NCBI GenBank assembly: GCA_023702235.1 | Contig: JAMQCR010000001.1 | Span: 3,348,001-3,412,000 of the forward strand | DNA from: Neobacillus pocheonensis | GTDB lineage: Bacteria; Bacillota; Bacilli; Bacillales; Cytobacillaceae | DNA length: 64,000 bases | Reading direction: 5' to 3' | Shown: positions 29,596 to 39,436 of the stretch, piece by piece | How the letters are laid out: every line of letters begins with the position of its first letter | How positions within the stretch are numbered: position 1 is the stretch's first letter | Program-made: the position numbers and the translations under genes | The notes under the pieces: model-generated | Seen by the model: the letters and a program-made list of their open reading frames with translations, nothing else | Told to the model about the DNA's origin: nothing | The model's database searches: none

Positions 29596-30828
29596 TTAAG
29601 TGCGGTAGGATGCGTTAATTTTCACATAATCATAAGTTAAATCGCATCCCCAGGCTGTTGCACTGTAATCTCCTTGGTTTAACTCAACAAAAATTTGTAT
29701 TGTCTCAAGCTCTAAATATTCTTTTACGTCCGCTTCAACAATCGGGCAAGGCAAGCCGTCTTCAAATACAAGGAATGGTCCAATTGCTACTTTTATTGCA
29801 TTCGGCTCGACTGGTATGCCGCTATAACCAATAGCTGAAACAATTCTTCCCCAGTTTGGGTCTGTTCCATAGATCGCAGTTTTTACAAGATTCGAAGAAA
29901 TAATTGCTTTCCCTACTGCTCTAGCTGCATCGGTGCTAAACGCCCCATTAACTTGAACTTCAATTAATTTAGTAGCTCCTTCACCGTCTTTAGCGATTTT
30001 TTTCGCTAATGACTCACAGACAAGTTTTAAGCCTTCCTTAAACACATCCCAATCCGGATGGTTTTTTGTTAGCTGCTCATTCTCTGCCATCCCATTTGCC
30101 AGCACCAAGACCATGTCATTTGTGCTTGTGTCACCATCAACGGTAATCATATTGAAGGTTTGGTTTGTAATATCTTTCAGTGCGTAAAGTAGATCATCAT
30201 GTGCAATATTGGCATCTGTTGTAACAAATCCAAGCATCGTAGCCATGTTCGGATGAATCATTCCTGATCCCTTAGCCGTCCCGCCAATGCTTACCGTTTT
30301 CCCGTCAATCTTAACTTGAACCGCCATTTGCTTTATGCAAGTATCGGTTGTTAAAATAGCTTGCTTGAAATTGTCTTCAGCTTCATATTCTGCATCAAGG
30401 ATTTGGTTAATCCCTGATTTCAGCTTATCCATAGGTAGTAATTCACCAATTACACCTGTTGAGGTAACAGCAACAAGGTGTTCTTTAATACCCAACTCGC
30501 AGGCAAATTCCTTTTGCATTTCAAATGCATCAAGTAATCCTTGCTCGCCTGTGCAGGCATTGGCGTTACCAGAATTCACGAGTATTGCTTGGATTTTGTT
30601 TTCTTTAGCAATGCTTTCTTGTGTTACAAGCAATGGTGCTGCTTGAAAAATATTTGTTGTATACACGCCAGCCGTAGTTGCAGGAACTTCAGAAACAATA
30701 TAACCTAGATCAAGCTTTTTTCTTTTTATACCACAGTACATGCCACCTGCTTTGAATCCTTTTGCTAAGGTTACACTTTCTTCTTCTAGGACAATGATTT
30801 CTTTACTAGATGTTACTGGCGTCAACAT
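29596..30828 (-). CDS. argJ: Bifunctional ornithine acetyltransferase / N-acetylglutamate synthase
   Basis: A 410-residue proenzyme. ATG at 30828 (MLTPVTSSKEI) follows AAAGGAGG; an ATG ten codons upstream overlaps that site. It moves the acetyl group from acetylornithine to glutamate, and in many bacilli also uses acetyl-CoA. The self-cleavage site is visible in KGSGMIHPNMATMLGF, with the Thr of MATML becoming the nucleophile of the beta chain. Also seen: TTDTCIKQMA and TVDGDTSTNDMV. The presence of argJ makes a separate argE unnecessary. Twelve nt separate its stop from the argB start. Confidence 0.95.
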   Translation of the reverse strand: MLTPVTSSKEIIVLEEESVTLAKGFKAGGMYCGIKRKKLDLGYIVSEVPATTAGVYTTNIFQAAPLLVTQESIAKENKIQAILVNSGNANACTGEQGLLDAFEMQKEFACELGIKEHLVAVTSTGVIGELLPMDKLKSGINQILDAEYEAEDNFKQAILTTDTCIKQMAVQVKIDGKTVSIGGTAKGSGMIHPNMATMLGFVTTDANIAHDDLLYALKDITNQTFNMITVDGDTSTNDMVLVLANGMAENEQLTKNHPDWDVFKEGLKLVCESLAKKIAKDGEGATKLIEVQVNGAFSTDAARAVGKAIISSNLVKTAIYGTDPNWGRIVSAIGYSGIPVEPNAIKVAIGPFLVFEDGLPCPIVEADVKEYLELETIQIFVELNQGDYSATAWGCDLTYDYVKINASYRT

Positions 30829-30890
30829 GAGTTCCTCCTTTAAATTCCCTATGTTCATATTTTTAGACTAGCTAACTAGCAACTTATTTA

Positions 30891-31928
30891 TTATGGATAT
30901 AATGGTAAATCAGCAAGACCCGTTTGCTCATCCCAGCCATTCATCAAGTTCACGTTTTGAATTGCCTGGCCCGCAGCCCCTTTTACTAAATTGTCGATGA
31001 CGGAAATGATCGTTAATCTGTTGGTCCTTGGGTCAACGTGCAAGCCGATATCACAATAGTTGCTACCTAGAACCTCTTTTGTTTCTGGTACGGTTCCCAA
31101 AAGCCTTACTCTTACAAATGGGTGATTTTTATAAAACTCATTGTATAGTTGATGAATTTCATTTGTTGCGATATTCTCTTTTAAATTCACATATATAGTA
31201 CACATAATTCCCCTTAACATCGGAACCAAATGTGTGGTAAATGTAATGGTAATTGGGCTATCTATTTCATCTTGGAGTACCTGTTCAATTTCTGGAATAT
31301 GCTGGTGAGCTCCTAGTTTATAAGCTTTCAAGTTTTCATTTATTTCCGCATAGTGGGAAGTTATCGAAAGGCTCCTCCCAGCACCGGTTACTCCTGATTT
31401 TGCATCGATGATAATTGATTTTTGATCAATATAATCAGTTTTTGCTATGGGCAGAAGACCGAGTGTTGCTGCAGTAGGGTAACACCCCGGGTTCGCTATG
31501 AGGTTTGAAGTTTTAATTTTTTCTCCATAAATTTCAGATAATCCGTATGTTGCTTTCTTAATGAATTTCTGTTCAGCAGGTGAATGCTTATACCATAATT
31601 CATACTCTTCAGCCGACCTTAGCCGAAAATCTCCTGAAAGATCTATACATTTAATCCCGTTATCTAAAAGCTGCGGAACGAGATTGCTGCTAACTCCTGA
31701 TGGAGTGGCAAGAAATACAATGTCGTTTTGTTCGCATAAGCTGTTTGCATCAAATTTTTCTAGAGGTTTATCAATAATGTTTGAAAGATGCGGATAAATG
31801 TCGCTAAAATTTGAACCTGCCTGTGAGTTAGAAACAACTGACCCTATTTCTAGAAAAGGATGTTTTTGAATTAATCTTGTCAGTTCAATAGATCCGTATC
31901 CTGTACCGCCAATAATCGCAGCTTTCAT
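30891..31928 (-). CDS. argC: N-acetyl-gamma-glutamyl-phosphate reductase
   Basis: A 345-residue NADPH-dependent enzyme and first gene of the arginine operon. ATG at 31928 (MKAAIIGGTGYGSIEL) has GGAG 9 nt upstream; an upstream in-frame ATG has none. Seen: Rossmann GGTGYGS at residues 7-13, DLSGDFRL, the catalytic Cys in ANPGCYPTAATLGLLP near 149, and SGVTGAGRS and HQHIPEIEQ motifs near the active-site His. An ARG box with one mismatch overlaps the likely -35, and a cre box lies further upstream. Confidence 0.95.
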   Translation of the reverse strand: MKAAIIGGTGYGSIELTRLIQKHPFLEIGSVVSNSQAGSNFSDIYPHLSNIIDKPLEKFDANSLCEQNDIVFLATPSGVSSNLVPQLLDNGIKCIDLSGDFRLRSAEEYELWYKHSPAEQKFIKKATYGLSEIYGEKIKTSNLIANPGCYPTAATLGLLPIAKTDYIDQKSIIIDAKSGVTGAGRSLSITSHYAEINENLKAYKLGAHQHIPEIEQVLQDEIDSPITITFTTHLVPMLRGIMCTIYVNLKENIATNEIHQLYNEFYKNHPFVRVRLLGTVPETKEVLGSNYCDIGLHVDPRTNRLTIISVIDNLVKGAAGQAIQNVNLMNGWDEQTGLADLPLYP

Positions 31929-31962
31929 TTTTTCATCTCCTACGTTGCCTATATAATGCATT

Positions 31963-31992
31963 ATTATACTTTTAAATTAATAATTATTCAAT
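31963..31992 (-). promoter_or_regulatory. argC promoter with overlapping ARG box
   Basis: Minus strand: TTGAAT (-35) at 31986-31991, 17-nt spacer, TATAAT (-10) at 31963-31968. The -35 lies inside TTGAATAATTATTAAT (31975-31992), an AhrC/ArgR operator with one mismatch in the second half-site. Confidence 0.65.
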
Positions 31993-32044
31993 AAAAAAGT
32001 TACCTAATTTTCTGCTTTTATACAAAAAAAATTACCATTTTAAT

Positions 32045-32058
32045 TGAAAACGCTTTCA
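32045..32058. promoter_or_regulatory. cre (CcpA) box upstream of argC
   Basis: TGAAAACGCTTTCA is a full palindromic match to the catabolite-responsive element. It is centred about 95 bp upstream of the predicted argC start of transcription and beyond the terminator of the dpp operon, so argC is the only evident target. Its upstream location would fit CcpA activation better than roadblock repression; that is inference. Confidence 0.7.
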
Positions 32059-32109
32059 TAACTGTATAATTTAACACGCAATTATTATGCATTGTTTTTG
32101 CATAATGCA

Positions 32110-32146
32110 AAAACAAAAAAAATAGGAGACTCTACTCGAGTCTCCA
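32110..32146 (-). terminator. Terminator of the dpp operon
   Basis: Stem GGAGACTC/GAGTCTCC with a 5-nt loop followed on the minus strand by TATTTTTTTT, just after the dppC stop. Confidence 0.9.
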
Positions 32147-32149
32147 ATG

Positions 32150-33049
32150 TTATTGCTTCATTTTCGGATCAAGTACATCCCTTAATCCATCCCCCATTAA
32201 ATTAAATCCCAATACCGTCAGCATAATCGCGATCCCTGGAAAAAATAATGTCCATGGCGCCTGAACGAGATATTCCTTAGAATCTGCAAGCATTTTCCCC
32301 CACTCAGGTGTTGGAGCTTGAGCACCTAACCCGAGAAACCCTAATGCAGCAGCCTCGATTATAGCTGTAGCAATTGCCAATGTTGCCTGCACAATTACCG
32401 GTGAGATGCTGTTTGGCAAAATGTGTCGGAAGAGGATTCGGGAATCTTTCATGCCAACTGCACGTGCTGCCATGATGTATTCTTCCTGTTTTACACTAAG
32501 CACTTTAGAGCGTACAAGTCTCCCAAAGTTTGGGATATTGATAACAGCAATTGCAATTAATGCATTTTGCAGTGACGGTCCCAATATGGCCACAACAGCA
32601 ATTGCTAATAGAATGCTTGGAAATGCGAGCATAATATCAAAGCAGCGCGATATAATCGCATCCACCCAGCGTCCATAATAGCCAGCTACAATTCCTAGTA
32701 ATGTCCCCAGAATCACTGACCCCAGAACTGAAAAAAAACCGACCCATAAGGAAATTCTTGCACCATAAACAATCCGAGAAAAAATATCACGACCAAAATC
32801 ATCTGTTCCAAACCAATGCTCGCTCGACGGACCTAGAAGTCTTTTCGCTAGCTCTTGATCCTGATAACCATAAGGAGCAATCACTGGTGCAATGATTGCA
32901 ATTATGATAAAAAAGATAACAATTCCTAAACCAATCACTGCTAATCGGTTTTTACAAAATGACTGCCATGCTTCCTTCCAGGGAGGTGTGAGCTCTTCTT
33001 CAACATTTACAGTCCTGATAGTAGCCGTATTTTTTGCAAGTTCAGCCAC
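32150..33049 (-). CDS. dppC: Peptide ABC transporter permease, DppC/OppC-like
   Basis: A 299-residue inner-membrane permease. GTG start at 33049 follows AAAGGAGGG. About six membrane segments, an N-terminal OppC_N stretch (WQSFCKNRLAVIGLGIVIFF region), conserved HWFGTDDFGRDIFSR loop, and the EAA coupling motif AARAVGMKDSRILFRHILPN that touches the ATPases. Works with DppB, DppD, DppF and the binding protein encoded just upstream. Last gene of the operon, followed by a strong terminator. Confidence 0.93.
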   Translation of the reverse strand: MAELAKNTATIRTVNVEEELTPPWKEAWQSFCKNRLAVIGLGIVIFFIIIAIIAPVIAPYGYQDQELAKRLLGPSSEHWFGTDDFGRDIFSRIVYGARISLWVGFFSVLGSVILGTLLGIVAGYYGRWVDAIISRCFDIMLAFPSILLAIAVVAILGPSLQNALIAIAVINIPNFGRLVRSKVLSVKQEEYIMAARAVGMKDSRILFRHILPNSISPVIVQATLAIATAIIEAAALGFLGLGAQAPTPEWGKMLADSKEYLVQAPWTLFFPGIAIMLTVLGFNLMGDGLRDVLDPKMKQ

Positions 33050-33067
33050 ATTAAATCCCTCCTTTAG

Positions 33068-34074
33068 CTATTTAGAATATTTAATCCTTGGGTCGACAAC
33101 AACATATAAGAGATCGACAATCAAGTTAATCAATACAAAGATCGCAGCAATGATCAATATTCCTGACTGAATAACCGGATAATCACGGTACCCAATTGCA
33201 TCATATAAATATCTCCCAATTCCCGGCCAACCAAAGATTGTTTCAGTTAAGATTGCCCCTCCCAGAAGAAGACCCACTTGCAAACCAATAATAGTAAGTA
33301 CTGGAATGACAGCATTTTTTAAAGAATGCTTGTAGACAACCCAGAACATCCTTAAACCTTTTGCTCTTGCTGTTCGGATATAATCTGATTTCATAACTTC
33401 TAACATTGTAGAACGAGTCATCCTAGCGATAATTGCCATTGGAATTGTCGCAAGAGCAAAGCTTGGTAAAACTAGATGCTGAACGACTGTGCCAAATTGA
33501 TCAAATCTTCCCTGTAGGAGGGTATCAATTAAGTAGAGATTCGTGATTGCAGAAACGGGATCCCTAACATCCTCTCTTCCAGTAGTCGGAAACCAACCTA
33601 AGTGAATGGAAAATGCCCATTGCTCCATTAATCCAAGCCAGAAAATCGGCAACGACACTCCCACAAGAGCAAGTATCATCGCTACATAATCAAACCAAGA
33701 TTTTGAAAACCACGCGCTAATAATCCCAGCATTCACGCCAATGACGACAGCAATCACCATTGCGACCACGGTAAGTTCAATTGTTGCTGCTAAATAAGGC
33801 AAATTTCTGCATTGATTGGACCCCTTGTCCGCATTGAAGTTCCCAAATCACCATGTAGAAGAGCTTTAATATAATCAAAATATTGTATGTACCAAGGCCT
33901 ATCTAATCCTAATTGCTGAGTTAACGCTGCCACAGCTTCTTTCGTGGCCCTTTGACCGAGTATCACCTGTGCAGGGTTACCTGGAATAGCATGGATAATC
34001 GCAAAAACAACGAGAGTCATTCCAATTAATACTGGGATTAACGAAAACACACGACGGACTGAATAAGTAAACAA
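33068..34074 (-). CDS. dppB: Peptide ABC transporter permease, DppB/OppB-like, frameshifted
   Basis: Partner permease of DppC, about 335 residues when restored. TTG start at 34074 with GAGGTG upstream; begins FTYSVRRVFSLIPVLIGMT, the usual OppB opening. The frame ends at 33790 in AEICLI; one T lost in CTTATTTAGC (33792-33794) restores AEICLILAATIELTVVAM, which aligns in length with the usual AEI-x4-ATIELTVVAM of the family. The second frame carries the remaining membrane helices and the EAA-like RTARAKGLRMFWVVYKHSLKN coupling loop (given here in part) and DLLYVVVDPRI. This break is in a T run, not at GGCC. Confidence 0.9.
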
Positions 34075-34159
34075 GTGAGCTCACCTCTTTTTCAAAAACG
34101 TATTAGAAATAGCCTAACAAAAGGGAGGGCAAAGCTCCCTCCCCTTTAACTAGTCGTTA

Positions 34160-35770
34160 TTATTTAAATTCCACATTGCTTAATAGATCAGAACCAGTTG
34201 GGTGTGGCAAGTAATTCAACACGTCTTTTGATGCTGCTAAAAGAGGTGTTGAGTGAACAAGCGGAACCCACGGAGCATCATCATGGATGATGACTTGAGC
34301 TTGCTTGTAAAGATCATTACGCTTAGCTTGATCAGTTTCCGTCTGTGCTTTAATTAAAATGTCATGTAACTGGATGTTGCTATATTGGGAATAGTTATTA
34401 GCACCAATGCTGTCTTTGTCGAGCAAGGTATATATGAAGTTATCAGCATCCCCATTATCACCGGTCCAACCAAGCATATAGGCATCAAAATCACCTTTTG
34501 CTGCTTTTTGTAAGTAGGTGGCCCAGTCAACTGTTTGGATTTTAGCTTTAACACCGATTTTTGCAAAGCTTGCCTGGATAACCTCTGCCACTTTCATTCC
34601 TTCAGGCATATATGGGCGCGCTACAGGCATAGCCCATAAATCCATGCTAAATCCATTTGGATAACCTGCTTGTGCCAATAATTGTTTCGCTTTATCTAAA
34701 TCATATGGATATGCTTCAATTGCGTCGTCATAGCCTTCTATGGATGGAGGCATTGGGTTTTTAGCAGCAATCGCTTGACCGCCGTAGAATGCGTCGATGA
34801 TTGATTTTTTATCAACAGCATAGTTTAGAGCTTCACGGACTAGCTTGTTATCAAATGGTTTGCGTGTTACGGTAAACCCTAAATAGCCTACATTCATGGA
34901 TGGACGTTTGATAACCTGAAGTTTATCATTAGCTTTGACAGTAGCCTCGTCTGAATTGTTTAGACCGTCCATTACGTCGATTTCGCCATTTGCAAGGGCA
35001 TTAAGTCGTGCAGTATTTTCAGGAATTACACGGAAAATGACTTTGTTTAATTTAGGCAAGCCTTTTTGCCAGTAATCAGGATTTTTCACAAGTGTAATTC
35101 GATCATTTTGTTTCCATTCAACGAATTTAAATGGACCTGTTCCAACAGGATTTTCTCTATATTTATCGCCGTATTTTTTTACAGCTGTTGGGCTAGAAAT
35201 CCCAAATGCAGACATCGCCAAGTTTTTAAGGAATGGTGCCTGTGGTCTTTTCAATACAAACTGTACTGTATTTTGATCTAATGCTTTTACTTCTTTGATA
35301 ACATGCCCCTCATCTTTTTTGTAACCACCAAACATCGTGTAATACGGGAATTGCTTATCATCGCCGTTCATCCAGCGATCGAAGTTAAATACGACAGCAT
35401 CTGCATTGAAGTCTGTGCCATCTTGGAATTTTACTCCCTGACGAAGATGAAATGTGTAAGTTAGACTATCTGCAGAAACATCCCACTTTTCAGCAAGTCC
35501 CGGATGTAGAGTTGTATCCTGGTCTCCATAATTTACAAGCGTTTCAAAAATGTTTTTTGTAACCTTAAAGGTTTCTCCTTCAGTTGAAGTGATTGGGTCT
35601 AGAGATGTGGAATCTCCTCCACGGCCATAAACAAGTGTATCTTTTTTTGGCGTACTGCTAGACTTTGAAGCGCTATTGCTTGTAGTCTTACTAGATTGAC
35701 TACTGCAGCCAACAAGGAACATGCTGATTGCCAGAATTGAAATCAAAAGCAATTTCATCGTTTTCTTCAT
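34160..35770 (-). CDS. dppE: Peptide ABC transporter substrate-binding lipoprotein (family 5)
   Basis: A ~536-residue extracellular binding protein. ATG at 35770 (MKKTMKLLLIS) is preferred; an ATG six codons upstream is possible. Signal peptide followed by lipobox LVGC gives lipid attachment at Cys after ~22 residues, then a Ser/Thr/Lys linker. The SBP_bac_5 fold is clear: DSTSLDPITSTEGET, LAEKWDVSADSLTYTFHLRQGVKF region and NPVGTGPFKF. Members bind dipeptides, oligopeptides, nickel chelates or heme; specificity cannot be set, though the linked genes make peptides most likely. Placed between the ATPase and permease genes. Confidence 0.92.
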   Translation of the reverse strand: MKKTMKLLLISILAISMFLVGCSSQSSKTTSNSASKSSSTPKKDTLVYGRGGDSTSLDPITSTEGETFKVTKNIFETLVNYGDQDTTLHPGLAEKWDVSADSLTYTFHLRQGVKFQDGTDFNADAVVFNFDRWMNGDDKQFPYYTMFGGYKKDEGHVIKEVKALDQNTVQFVLKRPQAPFLKNLAMSAFGISSPTAVKKYGDKYRENPVGTGPFKFVEWKQNDRITLVKNPDYWQKGLPKLNKVIFRVIPENTARLNALANGEIDVMDGLNNSDEATVKANDKLQVIKRPSMNVGYLGFTVTRKPFDNKLVREALNYAVDKKSIIDAFYGGQAIAAKNPMPPSIEGYDDAIEAYPYDLDKAKQLLAQAGYPNGFSMDLWAMPVARPYMPEGMKVAEVIQASFAKIGVKAKIQTVDWATYLQKAAKGDFDAYMLGWTGDNGDADNFIYTLLDKDSIGANNYSQYSNIQLHDILIKAQTETDQAKRNDLYKQAQVIIHDDAPWVPLVHSTPLLAASKDVLNYLPHPTGSDLLSNVEFK

Positions 35771-35823
35771 GAGTTCTTTTTCCCCCATTTTCTCTTATAA
35801 TTTTTTATCAAAAACGCAGCAAC

Positions 35824-36791
35824 TTACTCGTTAAACAAGTGACATGCCACATAATGACCACTAAGATTACGCTCCTCAGGCCTAGTTGTTTTGCAAATAT
35901 CCATACATTGTGAGCATCTAGTATGGAATGCACATCCTGATGGAGGATTTGCCGGGCTTGGCAGCTCTCCTTGAATTAAAATCGTTTCCCTTTTGATATC
36001 AGGATCCGGTATTGGCACTGCTGAAAGGAGTGCTTTGGTATACGGGTGCTTAGGATTTTCGTAAAGATCTTCACTTGCAGCTAATTCTATTAATCTACCT
36101 AAATACATCACACCAACTCGGTCACTGATATGACGCACTACCCCTAAGTCGTGGGCAATAAATATATATGTAAGTCCAAATTCAGTTTGTATGTCTTTCA
36201 TGAGGTTAAGGACCTGCGCCTGGATGGAAACATCGAGCGCTGAGACAGGCTCATCTGCAATAATGAGTTTTGGCTGGTCATTAAGGCTTTAGCAATCCCA
36301 ATCCTTTGTCGTTGGCCCCCACTGAATTGGTGTGGATATCTCCTCGCATGGTAACTGCTTAAGCCTACCACCTCGAGCATCTCTCTCACCTGTTTCCTTC
36401 GTTCCTCTTTTGTTCCAATTCCATGAACAATTAGAGGTTCTTCAAGAATCTGTTCAACAGAATGTCGTGGATTTAATGATGCATATGGATCTTGGAACAC
36501 CATTTGAATATCTCTGCGCGTTTTTCGTAATTCCGATTTTGACATACTCGTAATCTCTTTATCTTCAAAAACAATCTTTCCGTCACTGGCTTCAATCAGC
36601 CGAATAAGGAGCCTGCCAGTGGTAGACTTTCCGCAACCGCTTTCACCAACAATTCCTAATGTCTCACCTTTTTTGACGGAAAAAGAAACATCATCAACTG
36701 CTTTAACTTCTCCTTTTTTACTCCCAAAAAGCCCCCCAGTAATCGGGAAGTATTTTTTTAGACCATTTACCTCAAGAAGTAACTCCGACAT
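35824..36791 (-). CDS. dppF: Peptide ABC transporter ATPase, DppF/OppF-like, frameshifted
   Basis: ATG at 36791 ([16 protein letters not shown]) follows GGGGAG and lies inside the end of dppD. Walker [12 protein letters not shown] and signature [15 protein letters not shown] are in the first frame, which then goes wrong ([13 protein letters not shown]). One base lost in ACCAGCCAAAAC (36268-36273) restores [20 protein letters not shown] (Walker B) and the second frame continues with [15 protein letters not shown] to the Cys-rich oligo_HPY C-terminus ([14 protein letters not shown]) and stop at 35824. About 322 residues. AGGCC to AGCC would fit the shift and give [11 protein letters not shown]. 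Confidence 0.9.
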
Positions 36792-37785
36792 GTTTGTCAC
36801 TCCCCTCTTTAACTGTATGTAAGAAACATCGCACAACATGGCCTTCTTTTTCTGTTTTATATAAATCTGGGGCTTCATCATGACATTGACCAAAGGCTTC
36901 TGCACATCTAGCTGCAAACCTGCATCCCTTTTGGATGGTTCCCGGTGCTGGGACGCTTCCAGGAATGCTGTAAAGGCGGTCCTTTTTTCCTCTTAAATCA
37001 GGAACAGACTTTAAAAGTCCTTTAGTATAAGGATGCTGAGGATCCTTCAGGATAGTCAAAACGTCCCCTTGTTCGACGATTTGGCCAGAATACATAACAA
37101 TAACACGTTCGCAAATTTCAGCTACTACCCCTAAGTCGTGGGTAATCAGGATGATGGATGTACCCGTTTTTTTATTCAAATCCTTCATTAAAGCAAGGAT
37201 TTGCGCCTGGATGGTTACATCAAGGGCAGTTGTCGGCTCGTCCGCAATGAGGACTTTGGGATTGCATGCCATTGCCATTGCAATCATAACCCTTTGCCGC
37301 ATGCCGCCTGATAACTGATGAGGATACTCCTGCAATATTCCTTCCGCCCTTGGGATCCCAACTAATCTTAGCAATTCAATACTTCGGGCTTTTACCTCCG
37401 ACTTAGCTAGTTTCGTATGTAGATTAATACCTTCCTTAAGCTGGTTGCCTATTGTAAAAAGAGGATTCAATGACGTCATAGGTTCTTGGAAAATCATTGA
37501 AATCTGATTACCGCGTATTTTTCTCCATTCCTTATCAGACAAATTCTTTAAATCTTTTCCTTCAAAAATGATTTCCCCATTTTCAATTTTTCCTGGCGGG
37601 GAAGGAATTAGACCCATGGTAGTTAAGGAAGTCACACTTTTACCACTTCCTGACTCACCAACAATCCCTAATATTTCTCCCTCTTTTAATTCAAAGCTGA
37701 TACCGTCTACTGCAGGTACGAATCTTTTTCCCGAATGAAAGGAAACCTTTAAATCTTTTATTTGAAGAATAGGTTGTTTGTTCAC
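36772..37785 (-). CDS. dppD: Peptide ABC transporter ATPase, DppD/OppD-like
   Basis: A 337-residue ATPase. GTG start at 37785 after AGGTG. Seen: Walker [12 protein letters not shown] near residues 42-52, Q-loop [11 protein letters not shown], signature [15 protein letters not shown], Walker [13 protein letters not shown], switch His in [11 protein letters not shown], and the C-terminal oligopeptide/dipeptide domain with [13 protein letters not shown] text and CRFAARC. Intact, unlike its partner dppF, whose start overlaps its last 20 nt. First gene of the operon; the promoter must be in the AT-rich gap upstream. Confidence 0.94.
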   Translation of the reverse strand: MNKQPILQIKDLKVSFHSGKRFVPAVDGISFELKEGEILGIVGESGSGKSVTSLTTMGLIPSPPGKIENGEIIFEGKDLKNLSDKEWRKIRGNQISMIFQEPMTSLNPLFTIGNQLKEGINLHTKLAKSEVKARSIELLRLVGIPRAEGILQEYPHQLSGGMRQRVMIAMAMACNPKVLIADEPTTALDVTIQAQILALMKDLNKKTGTSIILITHDLGVVAEICERVIVMYSGQIVEQGDVLTILKDPQHPYTKGLLKSVPDLRGKKDRLYSIPGSVPAPGTIQKGCRFAARCAEAFGQCHDEAPDLYKTEKEGHVVRCFLHTVKEGSDKHVGVTS

Positions 37786-38106
37786 GTTTACACCTGCCTA
37801 ATATTCTATTATTTAAATATTATATAATATTATAATATAATGAATTTTAAGATTATTATGGCACATATTGTTACAGAGTTTTGTCGAAATTTGTCTTATC
37901 AATAATTTTTTTTCAAAAAAAATCAGTCTACACTGCATTAATACGTTAATACAGTGTAGATCATCCGCATATTTCCCCATATTTGATATAATATTATTAT
38001 TTAGATTGATAATTATTTTTGTAATGTAGAAATAACATTCTTAAAAAAATTAAAACAAAATTTTTCACCAAAAATAACTTTAAAGATAGCCATTGTTAAG
38101 CTAAAA
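37786..38106. other. AT-rich upstream region of the dpp operon with a 34-bp dyad
   Basis: No gene. Very AT-rich with many TATAAT-like words, so no single promoter can be named. 37927-37960 is a long imperfect inverted repeat: TCTACACTG on the left and CAGTGTAGA on the right, with inner ATTAA/TTAAT also pairing and only one internal mismatch. It lies ~145 nt before dppD and could bind a dimeric repressor. Confidence 0.5.
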
Positions 38107-38134
38107 CTAAAAAAAGCACTCGGATGAGTGCTTA
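38107..38134 (-). terminator. Terminator of amtB
   Basis: Stem AAGCACTC/GAGTGCTT with a 4-nt loop and TTTTTT on the minus strand, 12 nt after the amtB stop. Confidence 0.88.
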
Positions 38135-38145
38135 AAGTTGTTATG

Positions 38146-39422
38146 TCAACTATTATTTTCTTCTTGATTATTAAAATAATCCTCCACATTTATAAACTCT
38201 GGTGATGCATGCGTAGCCATTATACCGTGGTAGCTAATATCCAACCCGACTTCTTCTTCCTCATCAGTAGAACGAATAGGAACCCATTTATTGATGATTT
38301 TTAGTCCTATCCATGTCAATAAAAATCCCCATGCACACAATACCACTAAGCCCAGAAGTTGTATTCCCAATAAGTGAAAACCTCCTCCTGTGAAAAGGCC
38401 GCCTTTAGTGGCAAAAAGACCAACTGCTATTGTCCCCCATATCCCGGAAACAGCATGGACAGGAAAGGCTCCAACTGGATCATCGATTTGTTTAGCTTCT
38501 AGCCAATTGGTTGCAGCCATCATGAATAATCCAGAAACGATACCGATTACAATTGCGTACTGATCACTTACAAAAGCACATCCTGCAGTAATCCCTACTA
38601 GACCTGCAAGAGAACCATTAATAACTGATGGAGCATCTGAGCGTCCATATCGGAATAAAGTGTAAATCAAGGTAGCTGCTCCACCAGCCGCAGCTGAAAG
38701 CATTGTTACGATAGCAATATGACCGATGCGTACATCCGTTGCTGTCAGGGTACTTCCAGCGTTGAATCCAAACCAGCCAAACCATAATAAAAAGGCTCCT
38801 ACCGATGCAAGTGGTAAATTGCTTGGCAAGGCAATGGATGAGCTTTCCTTAGAAGTAAATTTCCCTTTTTCTAGGCAATTAGAATGGCTGCAGCTAATGC
38901 TGAAAAACCTCCCAAGGCGTGAATCACTGCAGAACCTGCAAAATCCTCCATCCCCAACTTACCTAACCAACCGCCGCCCCATACCCAATGACCTGCTATC
39001 GGGTAGATTAGAGCAGTCATTAATATGACATAGAGTAGATAGGCGCGGAAATTAATCCTTTCAGCTACCGCACCGGAAACAATTGAAATTACAGCAATGA
39101 CGAAAGCGGCATGGAATAACCAAAACGTATCAGCCGAAACGGATAAATGTAAGTAAGTAAAATCTCCCTTTAACATGAAACCGTTCTTACCAATTATCCC
39201 CAATATGTCCCCGCCGTACATTAACGCAAAACCAATTAAGTAATAACAAAGTGTACCAATCGTGATATCAGCAAAAACCTTCATGATAATGTTGACGCTA
39301 TTTTTTGAGCGGACAAAGCCTGCCTCGAGTAATGCAAAACCGCCTTCCATTAAAAGAATCATCGCTGCTGTTAGAACCACCCAAATCGTATCAAGACCAG
39401 AATGTAAGGCTTGAATGGTCAT
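38146..39422 (-). CDS. amtB: Ammonium transporter (AmtB/NrgA), frameshifted
   Basis: Trimeric ammonium channel with about eleven membrane helices, ~425 residues restored. ATG at 39422 follows AGGAGGGG. The first frame holds MILLMEGGFALLEAGFVRSKN (in part), GHWVWGGGWL and HALGGFSALAAAILI, then stops. Loss of one G at 38874-38876 (ATTGCCTAG, expected ATTGGCCTAG) restores ILIGLEKGKFTSKE and the second frame reads LPLASVGAFLLWFGWFGFN, the family signature, and GAFPVHAVSGIWG, ending in a cytosolic tail at 38146. Preceded 14 nt upstream by a coiled-coil gene rather than followed by the usual glnK; no PII gene is present in the window. No clear TnrA/GlnR site was found. Confidence 0.9.
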
Positions 39423-39436
39423 CCTTTATGCCCCTC

